64,000 nt of DNA, from positions 31,118,371 through 31,182,370 of the forward strand of contig NC_068976.1 in NCBI RefSeq assembly GCF_016808095.1, in the 5' to 3' direction. Under the pieces are notes generated by a model. It had not been told where the DNA came from. It saw nothing but the letters and a program-made list of their open reading frames with translations, and ran no database searches. Shown in pieces: positions 25,449 through 38,618 of the stretch; position 1 is the stretch's first letter, and every line of letters begins with the position of its first letter. The translations under genes and the position numbers were made by a program. The DNA is from Vigna angularis. Its lineage: Eukaryota; Streptophyta; Magnoliopsida; Fabales; Fabaceae.

Positions 25449-26816
25449 TAAGGAACTCAACCTATGAAGTAATTATCACTTTCATGACAAATTTTTGTGA
25501 TATAAACCTCTAAACAAGTCCTAATTGGTCTAATAACACACTCCTAATCCTCCAAAATAGTTCACACCCTTTACATCAATATCTCACTACTCAAAACCCC
25601 ATTTTTACACTAAAAATGCTTCAAAACTTCAACTATGAACCAACTCTTTGCTACATATCAGATTTCACTCATAAAACACTTCTAACAAGTCTCAAATTCC
25701 CTCATGACAGCTCGTAGGTAGTTACTTTCTCACTTCAACCTCTTTTTCTAAAACTCACTCAACAAAACCTCCCTTTTTAGCCTTAAAAACTTAAGAATTT
25801 GATCACCATTCACCCCAAACACTTGAATTCAATATTTCAACCACCAAACAACTTCATCATATCTAATCATGACAGTATCAAGCATCACAATCACAAAATT
25901 CCAATTATACTTAACATCATACTATCAAAAATCATCAATTAAACATACATAGTATACACACAATCACACTAATTTCTCAAAATCATCTATAATTCATAGA
26001 GATACCAAATTTATAATACGAACATAAACTAAAGCAAGAATTCTAGCTTCCCTTACCTTACACCGATGATACAATGCTCTAAGAACACCTCGAGTACTTC
26101 TCGTACAAGGAATTTCTAGAAACACCTACGAATCACCAAATTGAAAAAGGAAAGAGTCTTTAGGACCTTAGATTGACAAGGAAACTCAGAGAAAATTCCA
26201 AAGTACACATGCAAATGGAAACTTCCACGCACAGACTCAATTGAAGAGCAAAGAACAAAAAGGAGTTGAAACTTACTTTCTCTATTGTAGAAACCAATCG
26301 TATATGAATGTAGACCTCGTCGCCACGGTCGATTAGACACCTCCTAATCGTCAAAGAGATGACTCAGGAGTTAGAACTCTTAATGAGCAGGTAGTGAACT
26401 CTAGAAAAGTGTTTTCTAGAGGGATCATACGTTTTAAAATAATGAAACTCATTTATACCAAAACTATTTATAAATAAACCATTTAATACTGAAATAACCG
26501 AGTTTCACTATTTTAAAACTATCACAACTTCTAAAATATCATTTTATGGGGTTTTACATCTACAAAATAATAGTCACTAATAGAAGAGGTTAAAACACTC
26601 TACAAAAAAACCTCCACAACAAAATCTAATACTAGGGATCATTAAAAACCTCTACAAATTAATAGCTATGACTCTAATTATAGGGGTTTGACTCCCGGAA
26701 ATTATTTTGTGGAGGATAAAAACCTTCACAAAATAGAAAAAAAACCTTTACTATATAACAATATTTTTTTGGTAGTGTTAGTGTTTACTTTAGTCTAATT
26801 AGCCATTGGAAGTTAC

Positions 26817-27875
26817 TAGTGCTGTCAAAATGGGCCACTCGGTCTAACCCAGCGCGGTCCACCACGGGTTGGTTACTTAGTGTGTCAACACAACCTAGCT
26901 CATTTATTAGAGAGCTAAACAAATTCGAACCCGGCCTGACCAACCACGGTTTGGCGAGTTAAACAAATTGACTCACTAGCTCACTTAATTATAATTTTTA
27001 AAATAAAAAAGAAAATTACAAACTTTTTGTAATTCAAATCTAAATAAATTTCACTCCAAAAAAATGATGTTAAACTCAAAACAGTTCAAAATAATATAAA
27101 AATATAGAGAGAAAAATCAAAAGAAAAAGTGAAAATCAAGAAAAAGTCAACAACTCACATATTTTATTCAACTAAAATAAAAAAAGTAAGCGAAGTGCGA
27201 ACCCAACATTAAGCAACAATAGATTCCTCTATTTCGATTTCACCTGTAATATATGTTCTTTCAATTCAATTTTCTCGATTTGCTACTTGTTGCTTTCAAT
27301 TTTTGAAGTAAGAGGTTTCATTAGGGTTTTTGACGAAAACGTGTTTGCTTGTTATGCGGTAACGCAAGAGATCAGGCGATAAATTCTCTGCTCGACATGT
27401 TCGGGGAATGAGCAGTGCATCCCAATTGCCGGAATGCTAATAACCCTTTTCATGAATAAAGTGATTAGAGTAAATCATGATAAAACTATAGTAGTTGAAA
27501 TTGCTAAGATTTTGTGCTTGATTGGGCTCTTGAGAAATACAATGAGTTTTCCAAATACAATCTGAGGCAATTAACAACAACTAACCTGGGTTGGGGATTA
27601 AGGATGATCAACATTGAAGTGAGAGCACCGTGAGAGCAGAGCAGATTCACAATAGCAGAGTGAGGAAAGTATTTTTTAGGGTTTCATAAGAATAAATTAA
27701 TAAAATAAAATTAGGTGGGTTGGTGAGTCAACCCAACTGACCACGGGTTCAACCCAAATGAGCCGGGTTGAAAATTGACCCGTAGAAAAATAATATATTT
27801 TTTCAAACCTAACCTGACCCGAATCCATGGTGAACCAGGTTGGCCCGCAAGTTATAACCCATTTTAACAACTCTA
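26817..27875. mobile_element. Non-autonomous hAT-type element
   Basis: Left end TAGTGCTGTCAAAATGGG; the right end reverse-complements to TAGAGTTGTTAAAATGGG. TSD GAAGTTAC (26809-26816) and GAGGTTAC (27876-27883) match at 7 of 8 bases. Subterminal regions repeat ACGGGTTGG and GGGTTGA-type motifs on both strands, typical of legume hAT-like elements. No transposase ORF. It lies 39 bp from the CACTA right end. Confidence 0.85.
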
Positions 27876-27883
27876 GAGGTTAC

Positions 27884-29219
27884 CATAGAATATGAAGATG
27901 TAGAATACATTCTTTTGTATTACCACATAAAGAGCATTTAAAGCACGCAAAAATACTTCTATATTAAATTGCAAAGTTAAGGGGAAAACCTATTATCCCA
28001 AAGTTTCTAAAGCATTAAAGTTTTAGTTGTAGATAGACTAACAAAACAGGACAACTTGACCCGTTTTTGGCTTAGCTAGCTAAAGAAAGGACCAATAGGA
28101 TGACGAGTTGGTGGGATGACCTGCCAATTTTTATTTTTATATTTTATTTATTTTATATTTTTTAAATTATATAGATGTATATAGTAAAAGTACATTGTGA
28201 TTAATTTTTAAGTTTTAATTGATTAATTAATATCTCTAATTGAAAAATTAAAATAATTATTTTATTTACCTATTAGATTATTACATTATAATTGATATTA
28301 GAACTTAATTTGTAAGTGCTAACAATTTAAATTATAATAATATTGTATATTTTCATTCTTCAAATAATATAATACATGAAAATAAATTTTTTATTTATTT
28401 TTTTTACTTTAATTACTATTTTAAAAAATATAGATTGATCGGTCAACCTGTCTCATCCCCCTACCTCTAACTTACTAATTTGACAAGTTAGGCAAGGCAA
28501 GTTAGAACAGACTTGTGGATTAAAAATTTCTATCTTATTCATCAATAAAAAAAATTGATTTGCACTTGTACGAAACATTTGTAATAAAAAAAAAACATCT
28601 ATTAGAACACCAAATATCATTTCAAAACTTAGTTTGATCACCCTTTCTGGGAATTAAGTTGACATTTTTCGAAATAAAAGTCATTGAAAACTCTTATACT
28701 CGACCAAATAGAATATGCATAAAAAATACCATACTATTGATATTTAGATTTGAGAACCAAATATATAATCAAATAATAAAAAATTAAATATAATTATAAA
28801 TGATAAACACTAAAATAAATAAATAAAAATTAGAAAAAAAAAACTTACCTAGAAAGGAAGGAGAACAATGACAATGGTAAGAAGAAGAATAATGCCTAAA
28901 TGAAGGACCAATGTGGTGTGCCACGTGTGTTGGGTCTAAGGCCTGCAATGCAGCCTATGTCGACGGTGAAGGAGGGTGGTAGCAATACTATAACGTCGAT
29001 GGAATAGAGGAAAATGATAGCGACCAATGTTGTCAAGAAGTGAATCGAAAAGTTCAGAACACACTAAGGGTAGTGACCAACGTCAACGATGGAAAGGGAA
29101 GAAGACATTATGCATCCAAAACTATGAATGGTGGAAAACAATGGCATTGGTCATCGATGGTGCGAAGTAGGAAGAAGACATTGTGCATGTGTGGGCAAGT
29201 GAAAAGATGAATCTTTTTA
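27884..29219. other. Gene-free; scraps of a hAT/CACTA-like element
   Basis: 28040-28135 and 28435-28520 carry GC-richer segments (GACAACTTGACCCG, GGGATGACCTGCC, CAACCTGTCTCATCCC) reminiscent of hAT subterminal DNA, separated by AT-rich DNA. Ends and TSDs were not resolved. 28850-29215 contains repeats of ATGGTGxxAAG type and belongs with the CACTA fragment that follows. Confidence 0.4.
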
Positions 29220-29508
29220 ACCTTGAAAAATAAAATAACAACTATTATTTCACTTAGCTATCGTTATATATCTGTCAACAACTATATAACGACGATTTTA
29301 CAAGAAACCATCATCGTTTTTCAACTATACAATGACGGTTCTCCTGAACTGTCGTCTTTTTTCAATTTTAAAATTATACGCAGTCATCCTTAAAATCAGT
29401 GTTATAATGTTATAATTAATTACAAATGTGTCATCGTCACTTCTATTATTGTGCTAGTAACGCAAAGGTCGTTAGTCAACATCGTTATTAAGCATTTTTG
29501 CACCAGTG
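29220..29508. mobile_element. CACTA element right terminus (fragment)
   Basis: Ends GCATTTTTGCACCAGTG (reverse complement CACTGGTGCAAAAATGC), with subterminal degenerate repeats CAACTATATAACGACGATTT / CAACTATACAATGACGGTT before it, the usual design of small plant CACTA elements. The left terminus was not found. Confidence 0.55.
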
Positions 29509-29769
29509 TAATCACAATCTCAATAGATCTTTGACATTAAATCTCATACTACATTGAAGTAAACATCATCATAACTAGTGGAATCTCGTTTTTCCTTTTT
29601 CCTTTTTCATTCATTTAAGAAAAAAATTTATGACAATCTTTTATTTAGCGTCTTTGATCCTTTGTCCAAGGAGCCATTCTTGGGGAAAGGCTCGCCTAAT
29701 AGACAACAAAGCATGCCCAATGAAAACAAAATAGAGAGTTATGTTTTAGCTAGCATACAACACCATTAA

Positions 29770-30400
29770 ACATGCACCTAATGGTCAACCCTACACTCAA
29801 CACTACAAAGTTAGCACCCACCGTCTAGGCTCTTTGAGCTCCCTAGAATTAAATTTCCATATGGTATCCAGTTATCCCTAGGTGGTGCCCAATGCCTCAA
29901 GCCTCCAATTCTCACTAGAAATTAATTTCCTTTGAAATCCAATAATATTGAGGTGTCGAACAACACCAATGCAAAGTTTTTAATGATACCTAGGTGAATT
30001 AGATTGGCTAATTGAGTCTTTTTGAGCTAATTTACTCCTCTATTGCATCAAATAGGTATAGTTGAATTCTAATTAAGCTTAAAAAGCATCAATTAACTAA
30101 TTTGATACATCAAGAAGCAAATTCATTCACGGTGAAATGAATTCAACATTAATTCAATATTTCACAAACCAACCAAAAGACATTTGGACCATTTTAATCA
30201 ATATCACATATCAAGTGATCACACCAATTCCTCAATACATACACATTAATTCATTCAATTCAAATCATAATCATGCATAGAAAATCGATTAGTTTTCCTT
30301 ACCTAGATTATGAGCTACCAACACAAAAAGAATTATTTACCTCTAGGGACCTTTACTCACATAGAAAGTAATATTTTGCACATAGACAACTTAGATCAAC
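29770..30400 (-). mobile_element. Probable LTR fragment (Ty3 type)
   Basis: Reverse-oriented layout resembles the minus-strand LTR at 25449-26558: long pyrimidine/AC-rich tracts ending in GATTAGTTTTCCTTACCTAG (30290-30309), comparable with CTAGCTTCCCTTACCTTACA. Boundaries are not resolved. Confidence 0.35.
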
Positions 30401-31029
30401 GATTTGATCACAATAACAATCCTAATCAAACAAATATTCATCTTGATCCATTAAACGTCACATGAAAGCCTAAAATAATCCACATGCAAACTAAAAATAT
30501 TAAAAGACAAAAAAGAAGAGAAAAAGATAAACATGTTTTGTTTAAAAATTGGTTAGATAGGATTATAACTCTCGATTTCAAGAATCATATTATGTTCTCT
30601 AATCTTCAAACAACTGGGTACATTCGTCAAAATCTTAGAAACAAAACCAAAGGAAAAAAATGAATAATTTTAGGGAGATGATGACCTTTATAAATAAAAA
30701 TTATTTAATTGGTGATTTTATTTATAAACTCAATTTTTATTAATAAAAAATCAAGTTTATTTTTAAAGACCACATTTGTACTTTTTTCTATTTTTTAAAT
30801 CTTAAAAGAAAAACTTCAAGATAATTAAACATAATATATTTCTTTTGAATAACAAAATATTATGAACTCTTTTATTAAAGGAGTTGAATGATTTGTTAGT
30901 GTTTTTTAGCTTAACTTGGCAGCATTTTCTATCGTCTATGCTAAGAAACAAAAATGCGAAAATAATTGAATGCCTTTAGTGTCGGCCATAGAAAATATAT
31001 ATTGTTCTTGAATAAGCTTGAAAATACCA

Positions 31030-31510
31030 TTTGTTTCTACCACACCCAATAGTTTCACATCGTTTAGGAGTCAAGGTCTAAGGCAATTTAAATACTTCTT
31101 CCACCCTCGAAGACACCTTTTAACGATAAAACCATGATAGAGTATAAACTCCAAAATAGACAATACCTCGGATGCATGGTGATTGACCTTAACGATGTAA
31201 CTTGGCGGACTTTGGATTAAACATTGACACCCACCATGAGGTCAATAACAAGGTTCTAAATCAATCATTAGTCCCCTAAGTCCTTCCTTGAAGATAAACC
31301 ATCATTTTCCTTAGACCTCAATTAGAGAACTTATATGTTCCTATCATACTCTATAGTCTCACATCACTTAGAAATTAAGACCTAAAGCAGTTTTTCCATT
31401 CTTTGAGATGTCTTTAAATGACAAAATCATGACGGAGTTCTAGTATAAAAAACGAACAATACTTCAAAAATACGATGATTAACTCTAACAATGTCACTCA
31501 ATATACTTGA
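31030..31510. repeat. Two divergent tandem copies of a roughly 300-bp unit
   Basis: TAGTTTCACATCGTTTAGGA at about 31050 pairs with TAGTCTCACATCACTTAGAA at about 31353. Each is followed by AAGGTCTAAGGCA / AAGACCTAAAGCA, then GACACCTTTTAACGATAAAA / GATGTCTTTAAATGACAAAA and a shared GATGATT(A/G)AC tail. No coding content. Confidence 0.65.
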
Positions 31511-34165
31511 GATTATAACACCATTATTTAACATTTTCTAAAAAAAAAAGTTTAGGAGAAAGAAGATCTCCTTATATCACACTTCCATACGAAAGAAATA
31601 ACACACCAAACTACCATTTATTCTAAAAGAAAAAGTGCACAGTTTAAATTTCCATTATCATGAAGTAAAGATGTTATGAAAACCAATACTATTTAAAACT
31701 TCCATAAAACAATTAATTACCATCTAATTTAATAAGTTAAGTAATTATATATAAAAATTAAAATAGTAAATTTAAGTTGAATCGATGAATTTTGATCTGA
31801 ACCGATCCAACTAACTGATGAGCAGACCTAATTAATTTGCAGTCCCACTTTAAGATATGCTATTATTGAAATGACGTAATTTTAGGTAGTTTTAGATATA
31901 ACTAAAGCTTAGGGCTGAAAAAAAAAACCGCTTGAATCCGAACAAATTCGAATTAAGTTTGAACATATAAATTCGATTAAATAAACATATAATGTTATAG
32001 ACATAAAACTAATAACATGGACAATTAAAATCAATTTTAAATAACGATTAAAATTTTATAGATATTTTACTAAATTTAAATTTAAATTTTAATATTTATC
32101 TATTTTTAAATATAATTTAAATTTTATTTTTAATATGATATTATTAAAACTTAGTAAGTTATATAAAATAATTATTATTTATTCATACATTTTAAAAATT
32201 CATTATATTTATATTATTTGTTCAAAAATAAAAATATTTTTTATTAAAAAGTTAAATTTAATATAAATTTATAATTCGAAAAACTGTATTGAATTAATTT
32301 TAGAATCCGAACAACTCCAATTAAATTAACCTGATAAATTAAAGGAGTAAATACAAATTTTAAAATTTTAAATTTAAGTTATATTAAATTAATCTGAATA
32401 TAATTCAACTTATAAAAATATAATGTAATGAAATAATAATTTTAAATTTTGAAATAAAATTAAGAATTAAATATATTTTTAGTTTTATAATAAAAAAGAA
32501 ATTTTTTTTTTCAAAATTTTAAATTAATTCAATTTTTATTTTTAGAGCAATTAAAAATTAGTTATTTTAATATAATTTTATTAAATTTATGTAATATATC
32601 AAATATATTTTTTTAATTAATAATAAAATAAAAGTATGTCAAACGTGTAAAGAAATTCAAATATTATCAAATATTTAAAATATCAAATAAATTTAATATA
32701 ATTTAAGTTGAAAAGTTAAATTCATATGTCTCTACAATAAAAAAAAATTAGATTAAAATTAAAAAAAGAAAACTATTTTTAATTTTTATTTAAAATTAAA
32801 ATTAGTAGAGAAAAATATATTTAACTTATAATTAAAATATTAAAAATAAATTAATTAATAGAGATGATGAAGTTACGCACATGTCTGAAGAAGTCTATGC
32901 TGTTTCATGATTTGATTGTAAACTGGCCGTAATTCGCGAATATGCCATCTTGGTTGGTTCTTTCTTTCTGGCACACCCACAGGTATTGTATTGGTGGTTC
33001 GTAAGCGCGTGCATGACACTGTCCAATCACTACCCAACAACACAACGCTGTAAGGTAGAGAATTAACTGCGCGTGAAGGGAAGAAATAGCAAATGTAATT
33101 AAAATTGAAAGAAAAATTAGTGTTAGTGGTGCAGGCAGCTTTAGAAATCATAATTGATTGACTTTATTGAAGTTAGCTATGAGAGAGGCTCACTCACTCA
33201 CTTTCGGCACAAAATGGACATTTCTTATTTTGGAAAAAATCCAACTTAGTACATTTTCCACTGTACCATATTTTAAGGTCAGACAAAACCCTAACTCATA
33301 AGTTAACTGTAGGTTTCACAGGTCGGTCGCACTTTTAATTAACCAACAATATCAAAATCAAAATTAAAGGGGAAAACCTATGTTTTAATTCCCATTATTG
33401 GTGTTTAGGGACTATTTTTTATTATCTATAAAAGAATTGAAAGAGAGACCACTTTATATATTTTATAGAATTTAACAAATAATTCAGTCATTAATTTATA
33501 GAAATAAAAAGAAGATAAAGGGTTTTAAGTACACATTTAAAAAAAATCATTTTTTTTAAATTAGCGTTATTATGTCTTTGTCTTTATCTTTTGTTCCAAA
33601 AGAAATGAAAAGGTTGAAGTAAAACAAAACTTGATACAAAATAATAAAATGTTTTTTTTTCTTTTTGTTGAAATGGTATAATATAGGAAACAGAAAAAGA
33701 ATTGTATTTAAAAATACAAAAAAAAAATATCTATTTGTGTTTTTTATATGTATGTTACTTTATTTATCTTTTCCTTTTCCTTCTTTTTAACATAACGAAA
33801 TACTCTTTTAAATCTTAATTTTTTTTTCGTTAATCTTTCCTTCTTCCACCAAACATACACTCTAGGGTGCATTGAAGTAGACTTTATAATTCTAAAGTTA
33901 AAAATATTAACCAAAATTGTCATAATTGTCATGTGTGAAGCATTACTCTTTTCCTTTGTCATTTCTAAAGTTAAAAATATTCTCAACTAGTCTTAAAAAG
34001 TATACCTAATATTACTTTAAGTGTTGAAAATTATTCAAATTTATTTGCAAACTATTAACTTAGGTATTAATTAAAGTAATCACGAATTTCATTTATCGTG
34101 TTTAACTTTGTCTTTTTCTTATAATAACACATGCTTTATATATACTTTACAATATTTACTACTTG
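31511..34165. other. Very AT-rich, no gene seen
   Basis: 31,900-32,870 is almost pure A/T. A slightly GC-richer island lies at 32,870-33,210 with a 92-codon reverse ORF (32873-33151) that resembles no family I know and lacks supporting exons. Confidence 0.6.
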
Positions 34166-34374
34166 TAAGTACTTTCAAACACAAACTTCTTTTTATTCTT
34201 TTATTTCTAAGTTTTTCTTATAAATAAAAGTGTATATAAATAACATAATATAATTATATTAAAACCACTGTAAACACTTTCAAACACAGACTTCTTTTTA
34301 TTCTTTTATTTCTAAGTTTTTCTTATAAATAAAAGTGTATATTAATAACAGAATATAATTATATTTAAACCATA
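34166..34374 (+). repeat. Recent 105-bp tandem duplication
   Basis: TTCAAACACAAACTTCTTTT (from about 34174) and TTCAAACACAGACTTCTTTT (from about 34279) begin two nearly identical units about 105 bp apart, continuing through TCTAAGTTTTTCTTATAAAT and AAGTGTATAT(A/T)AATAACA. Only a few differences are seen. Confidence 0.85.
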
Positions 34375-36799
34375 ATTAATGGAAACTAAAAAATCATCAT
34401 CTTTTTTTCAAGTCAATCGCCAAGTCGACAAGTGTCACACTTTCTATTTTATGCAATTCTGCCAGAGTCATTTTCTGACACTTGATTCCACTATCACTCA
34501 AAATTATTCAATAAACTGAAATGAGAAAGAAAAGTATACATAAATTGTTTTTAATTTTAACTTTAAAGTCATATAACATTATTAAATGTGTTGTAATATA
34601 ACATATGTGTTCTTTTTTTTAAAAAAATAGTATTAGACTTAAATAAAAGTACATTTTTTTTCGTGTAAAGGGATATATCCCTTCATATAATTTAGTGATT
34701 TCTTAGATAAGAAATGATGGTCAAATGTAAATAAAAAAATGAACATAATTAAATAGTTACTTTTATATATTTTACAAATGAAAAAAAAAATTAAAATAAA
34801 GAAATTTAGAAATTGTAATTCTGAAATTATGTAATTAAGAATAATTTAATAAAATTTATTCATATTACATACAAATAAGATGATCTACTTTTTTATAGTC
34901 TCTTACTCAGTAACTTCAAGATTAAGCATGTTGAACTTGAGATAATTTTGGGATAACTTATGGGAGAGTAAGGACCAATTACAGACAAGAAACTCGTGTT
35001 GACAAAGTTTCTTAAAAATCATGTATTTTAATTTCACTTTTCTTAGTTAATGTTTTACACTATGGTAAAAACAAACTAAATGAATTTTTTATATTTTTTA
35101 AATGTAATTTTTAAGTGTTAATTGAATATATCAAAAAGATTATAAGATATTTACTATAGAAGAAATCATTAACATCAATCGAATTTAGAGATAAAAATTA
35201 ATTAATTATTATTGACTAATTTACATATTATTTTATAAACACTAGTACAAAAATGGTTTTTTATACCTATTAAAAAAGGCTTTTTATACTTATTTTGGAG
35301 TAGGTATAGAAGGAGGGGGTATAGAAAATTTACAATATTTTATACCTACTATTAAATTGGTGTAGAAAGTTTTACTTTTTATACCTATGTTGCATAATAG
35401 GTATAAAAGTCTTATATTTAGTTAGAGAAAAATTTTCTTTTTATACCTACTGGTGCTGTAATAGGTGTAAAAAACAATACTTTTTATACCTGTTGTGGCT
35501 TTGACTGGTGTTAAAAGTAATGTTTTTTTTAAATATTTTATTTGTTTGTACTACTATCCATATCCAGAGTTGCATAAGATTCAATCCCAGAATACAGTTT
35601 AAATAATCAATAACAAGTAAAATAATCAATATTGTTTTCATTAACAACTCAAAATGTAATATTTATTTAACAAAGTTCCTAACTATATTTACCTAACATA
35701 GTTACTTAACATATTACACATAAAATAGTTCCTAAACTCAAAATGTAATATTGAAACATCCAATCATTTACAAATGGTTAAAAGAAATGTAGCCCACTGC
35801 TCTCGAACATCCTTTATGACATGTTGTTCCATTGGAGACGTGTCATCAAATATATACACAATGAATAGTTTGAGTAAAGTTATAACATTAATGGCTTAAG
35901 ATCTTAGTTACAAAACAATTAAACGAATTATTGATTTTTTAATCTGTAGTGTAATTTTAAAGGAGTTATTCCTTGTATATACTTCTTTTAGTTTTTTATA
36001 TTTCAGCATCGCAATTAAAATTTTCTTCCTTCCTATTAATTACATGAAGGATAAAATTATAAAGATCATATTATTTTGAAACTAAAAGAAATGACAGATA
36101 AAAAGTAGCATTTTTACCAAAATAAAAAGGAGAATTAAAAAGAAATGTTACGTGCCTAGTGCCAAAATCAGAGAATTAAATAAAGCAAACCTTGATTTAA
36201 TTTATGAAACCAAATCAATTGAAAATGATATTTGAAAAAAATCACTTAAATGCACATACAGTTTATCAATATTTTATTGAAAAATTGGAATAAAAATTTC
36301 CTTGTTTTTTTCTTCAACCGATCTCAAAATTCAATTTTAATTCCTACAAAATTATAATTACATTTTTCATTGATAATAAACTTAAGACATGCATAAAGCA
36401 ATAGTGAACTTAAGCCATGTATACAGAATGACTCACGCCAATGAAATAGTGAACTTCTTAAATTTCTGCATATTCTTTTATTAATTCAACCTTGTAAACC
36501 TTAATGACTGAGTGAACCTATAAACCTTTTAAATTATAACAGAATGAGTAAACTTGTTAACATTTGGCTAAAAGTTAAATTTGTTTTTTCATTAATGGAA
36601 AAGTTACATTTTTAACATTGACTGAATGTATTTAAAGAACAAAACTTGATTATCCAAATCAAGCTAAATTGATGATTAACAGAATAAAATAAAGTTGTAT
36701 TTGAAATAGGATGAGTATAGATAAATATATACATGTATATATGTGCGATAAAGTAACCATATTTTGGCCATTGTAGATGCATATATATGACATACTAAC

Positions 36800-36862
36800 C
36801 TGGTGATGAAGATTTTTAGTCTTGTCTACTAGAAGCTCTATCTTTTCCCCTCTGTCCAGAAC
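36800..36862 (-). pseudogene. Captured exon of a VAMP72-type R-SNARE gene
   Basis: On the reverse strand TGTAG precedes a 63-bp block encoding VLDRGEKIELLVDKTKNLHH plus Q, followed by GTTAGT. This is the synaptobrevin SNARE-motif segment of plant VAMP72 proteins (family consensus VLDRGEKIELLVDKTENL), and the length and phase are those of a complete internal exon. Other VAMP exons (longin domain, transmembrane anchor) are not present nearby, so this is a transduplicated piece inside the CACTA element, not a gene. Normal VAMP72 proteins mediate vesicle fusion. Confidence 0.8.
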
Positions 36863-37226
36863 CTACATTAAAGTACGAGCATATTCATGCAGAAAATACA
36901 TTTTATTCATTTTCCAACTAGAATTTATATCTAAAGCAAATTAGAAAAGCCATTTAAGAAAGATGACTTTTATTGCAGAGAGCAATTTATGGTGTGGAGG
37001 GATACTAGAACTAGATGTTTATGAAGGAACATTACTGATATTGCTTCTTTGATTAGATGAAAAACCAGTTAGAGCCAACAATGTTGTGTCAGGAAAAGAA
37101 AATATTTTTCATGTTAAAGAAACTTGATGAATGGTTTTGTTTGTGCTGACATGAAACCTTATGAAATTTGATCCTATATATGAAGAACTGAAATGTTTTC
37201 ATAGCAGTGTAAGCAAAATGACTGAC

Positions 37227-37388
37227 CTCAAGAGCCCTGTTCTTGGCAAATGCTTCAGGATCAGCAGACAATCCAGCAGTGTCCCATCCATAGTCCCCTG
37301 GGAATTCTCCATTCAAATAAGAGGGAGTCTGAGCTGAAAAGGGTCCCAAGTATTTCACTCTGTCTGGACCATACCACAATTCATTTCT
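37227..37388 (-). pseudogene. Captured exon of an LHCB (chlorophyll a/b-binding protein) gene
   Basis: The reverse strand has GAGCAG, then a 162-bp open exon, then GTCAGT. It encodes 54 residues beginning [20 protein letters not shown] and containing [20 protein letters not shown] and [14 protein letters not shown]. This is the near-invariant N-terminal part of mature LHCII proteins, ending in the first chlorophyll-ligand Glu of helix B. The expected continuation (HGRWAMLG) is absent on either side. The exon keeps an open frame and both splice sites, which suggests recent capture or splicing into a transposon transcript. It cannot make a light-harvesting protein. Confidence 0.88.
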
Positions 37389-38618
37389 CTGCTCACTCAT
37401 CAACACAGATAACACTACATATTAGTCACACAACACAACCCAAAAAAACCAAAACCAGTAAGAAAAAATATGAAAAGCACAAACAAACAAACACTTGAAA
37501 TTTTGTATTCTCAACTTTCTTCACTTTTACTAACTTCTTCAACAAACAAACAAACCAACATAAACAAGGAGGAACTTATGAACTCAAAGGTTCACGTCTA
37601 AACATAACTAAGATCCAATCACATTTCCAAGATTAATTTCAAGAGGTTTTCATCACATAATTCAGATTCCAAACTAGATTCAAAGTGTTGTATAAGAGAG
37701 TAGCAATTCTACCTTATATCAACTAAACAAAGGTCTATCCATCAAAGGAAGAAATCTGAAATTTGGATCTAGAAAGGATGAAGAACCAAGGAGAATAAGG
37801 TTGTTCTGAATGGTAACCAAATTCCATCTAGCTAATGTAATAGTCAATGATTGAAAGGCCACGGTTTTATCACCGTGAGAGTTAATGAATGAGAATAAGA
37901 GAAGAGTTGTCCTACCAGCACAAAGCAACATATAAACAATCATTTTGGGAACAAAAACAACAACCTTAACGTGATAATTGAGAAGCCATACTTAAATCTA
38001 ATTCATGTACATGTCTTATTCTTAATTTCTTATCTTCAACTATCTACCATTTACCACTGTGAAAGTCTGGTCCAACTTTATTTTATAACTTTAAGGAACC
38101 ATTAGTACACCAAGAGGAAACAGACAGACTTGACAGCAAGGATGCGAGAAATCGACTTTGGTCATGCTTTCAATGAATAATGAAAAGAAAAGACAACAAA
38201 AGGAGGAATGGCTAACTCTGGCCCCATTCGGTGGAATGAAAGAGTAACCCAATTATTTTATATTTCCAGTAGCATTTTAATAATTTCCTGGTTCATGAAG
38301 ATGCACTGATGGGCACATCATGGTTCATGAGTCACACCAAAATCTGATCAAAGTTATGTAGCTATTAGGGAAAAATTTACAACTGAAACTGCTTCCACCA
38401 ATATAAGCAAGCCCAACACATTTGTTTAGAAAACTATTTTACCAAGAAGCATGGCTTACAGGATAATAAAATAAGATGGCTCAAAATAAATATGGTGAAA
38501 TGGTTAATTTCAACAGAAAACATTTTAGAAGTTCAGAAGTGACAACCACAGTAGCAGGTTTAAATCTACACAAAGAGCGAAACACAATCAAACCTACACA
38601 AATAAAACAAAAACACAT

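Larger units (their letters stand above)
15669..26558 (-). mobile_element. Solo LTR (chromovirus-type), second layer of the nest
   Basis: Begins TGTAACATCCCATTTTGG (15669) and ends GGGGTTTTACA (26558), with TSD TCTAC at 15664-15668 and 26559-26563. After removing the nested copia (17373-25448 plus one TSD) the LTR is about 2.8 kb. It is in reverse orientation relative to the similar LTR at 46140-48236: AAGGGTAAGTTAAATG at about 16370 and TTCCCTTACCTTACA at about 26050 are the reverse-strand signals. No internal domain or second LTR is present, so recombination has left a solo LTR. Confidence 0.85.
13994..26777 (+). mobile_element. CACTA (CMC/En-Spm) element, outermost layer of a four-level nest
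   Basis: Left end CATTACAAAAAGAATTGTTA (CACTA mutated to CATTA). The right end reverse-complements to CACTACCAAAAAAATATTGT. Both continue into TATATAGTAGAGG / TATATAGTAAAGG and share the subterminal motif CCTCCACAAA. The 3-bp TSD TTA is at 13991-13993 and 26778-26780. The element's own DNA is 13994-15668 and 26564-26777; everything between is a later insertion. It holds an En/Spm-associated protein pseudogene at 14461-14895, so it is a remnant of a larger autonomous element. Confidence 0.85.

Noticed and set aside
26116..26354. Two overlapping reverse ORFs
   Set aside because: Inside the solo LTR at 15669-26558; different frames of the same LTR leader, no protein features.
32873..33151. 92-codon reverse ORF in a GC-richer island as a possible gene
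   Set aside because: No recognisable motif, no neighbouring exons, no signal or membrane segment pattern that would support it.
37089..37415. A complete LHCB gene on the reverse strand
   Set aside because: Only one exon is LHCB-like; the rest of the ORF is read-through into flanking intron-like DNA, and the exon sits inside CACTA ends.
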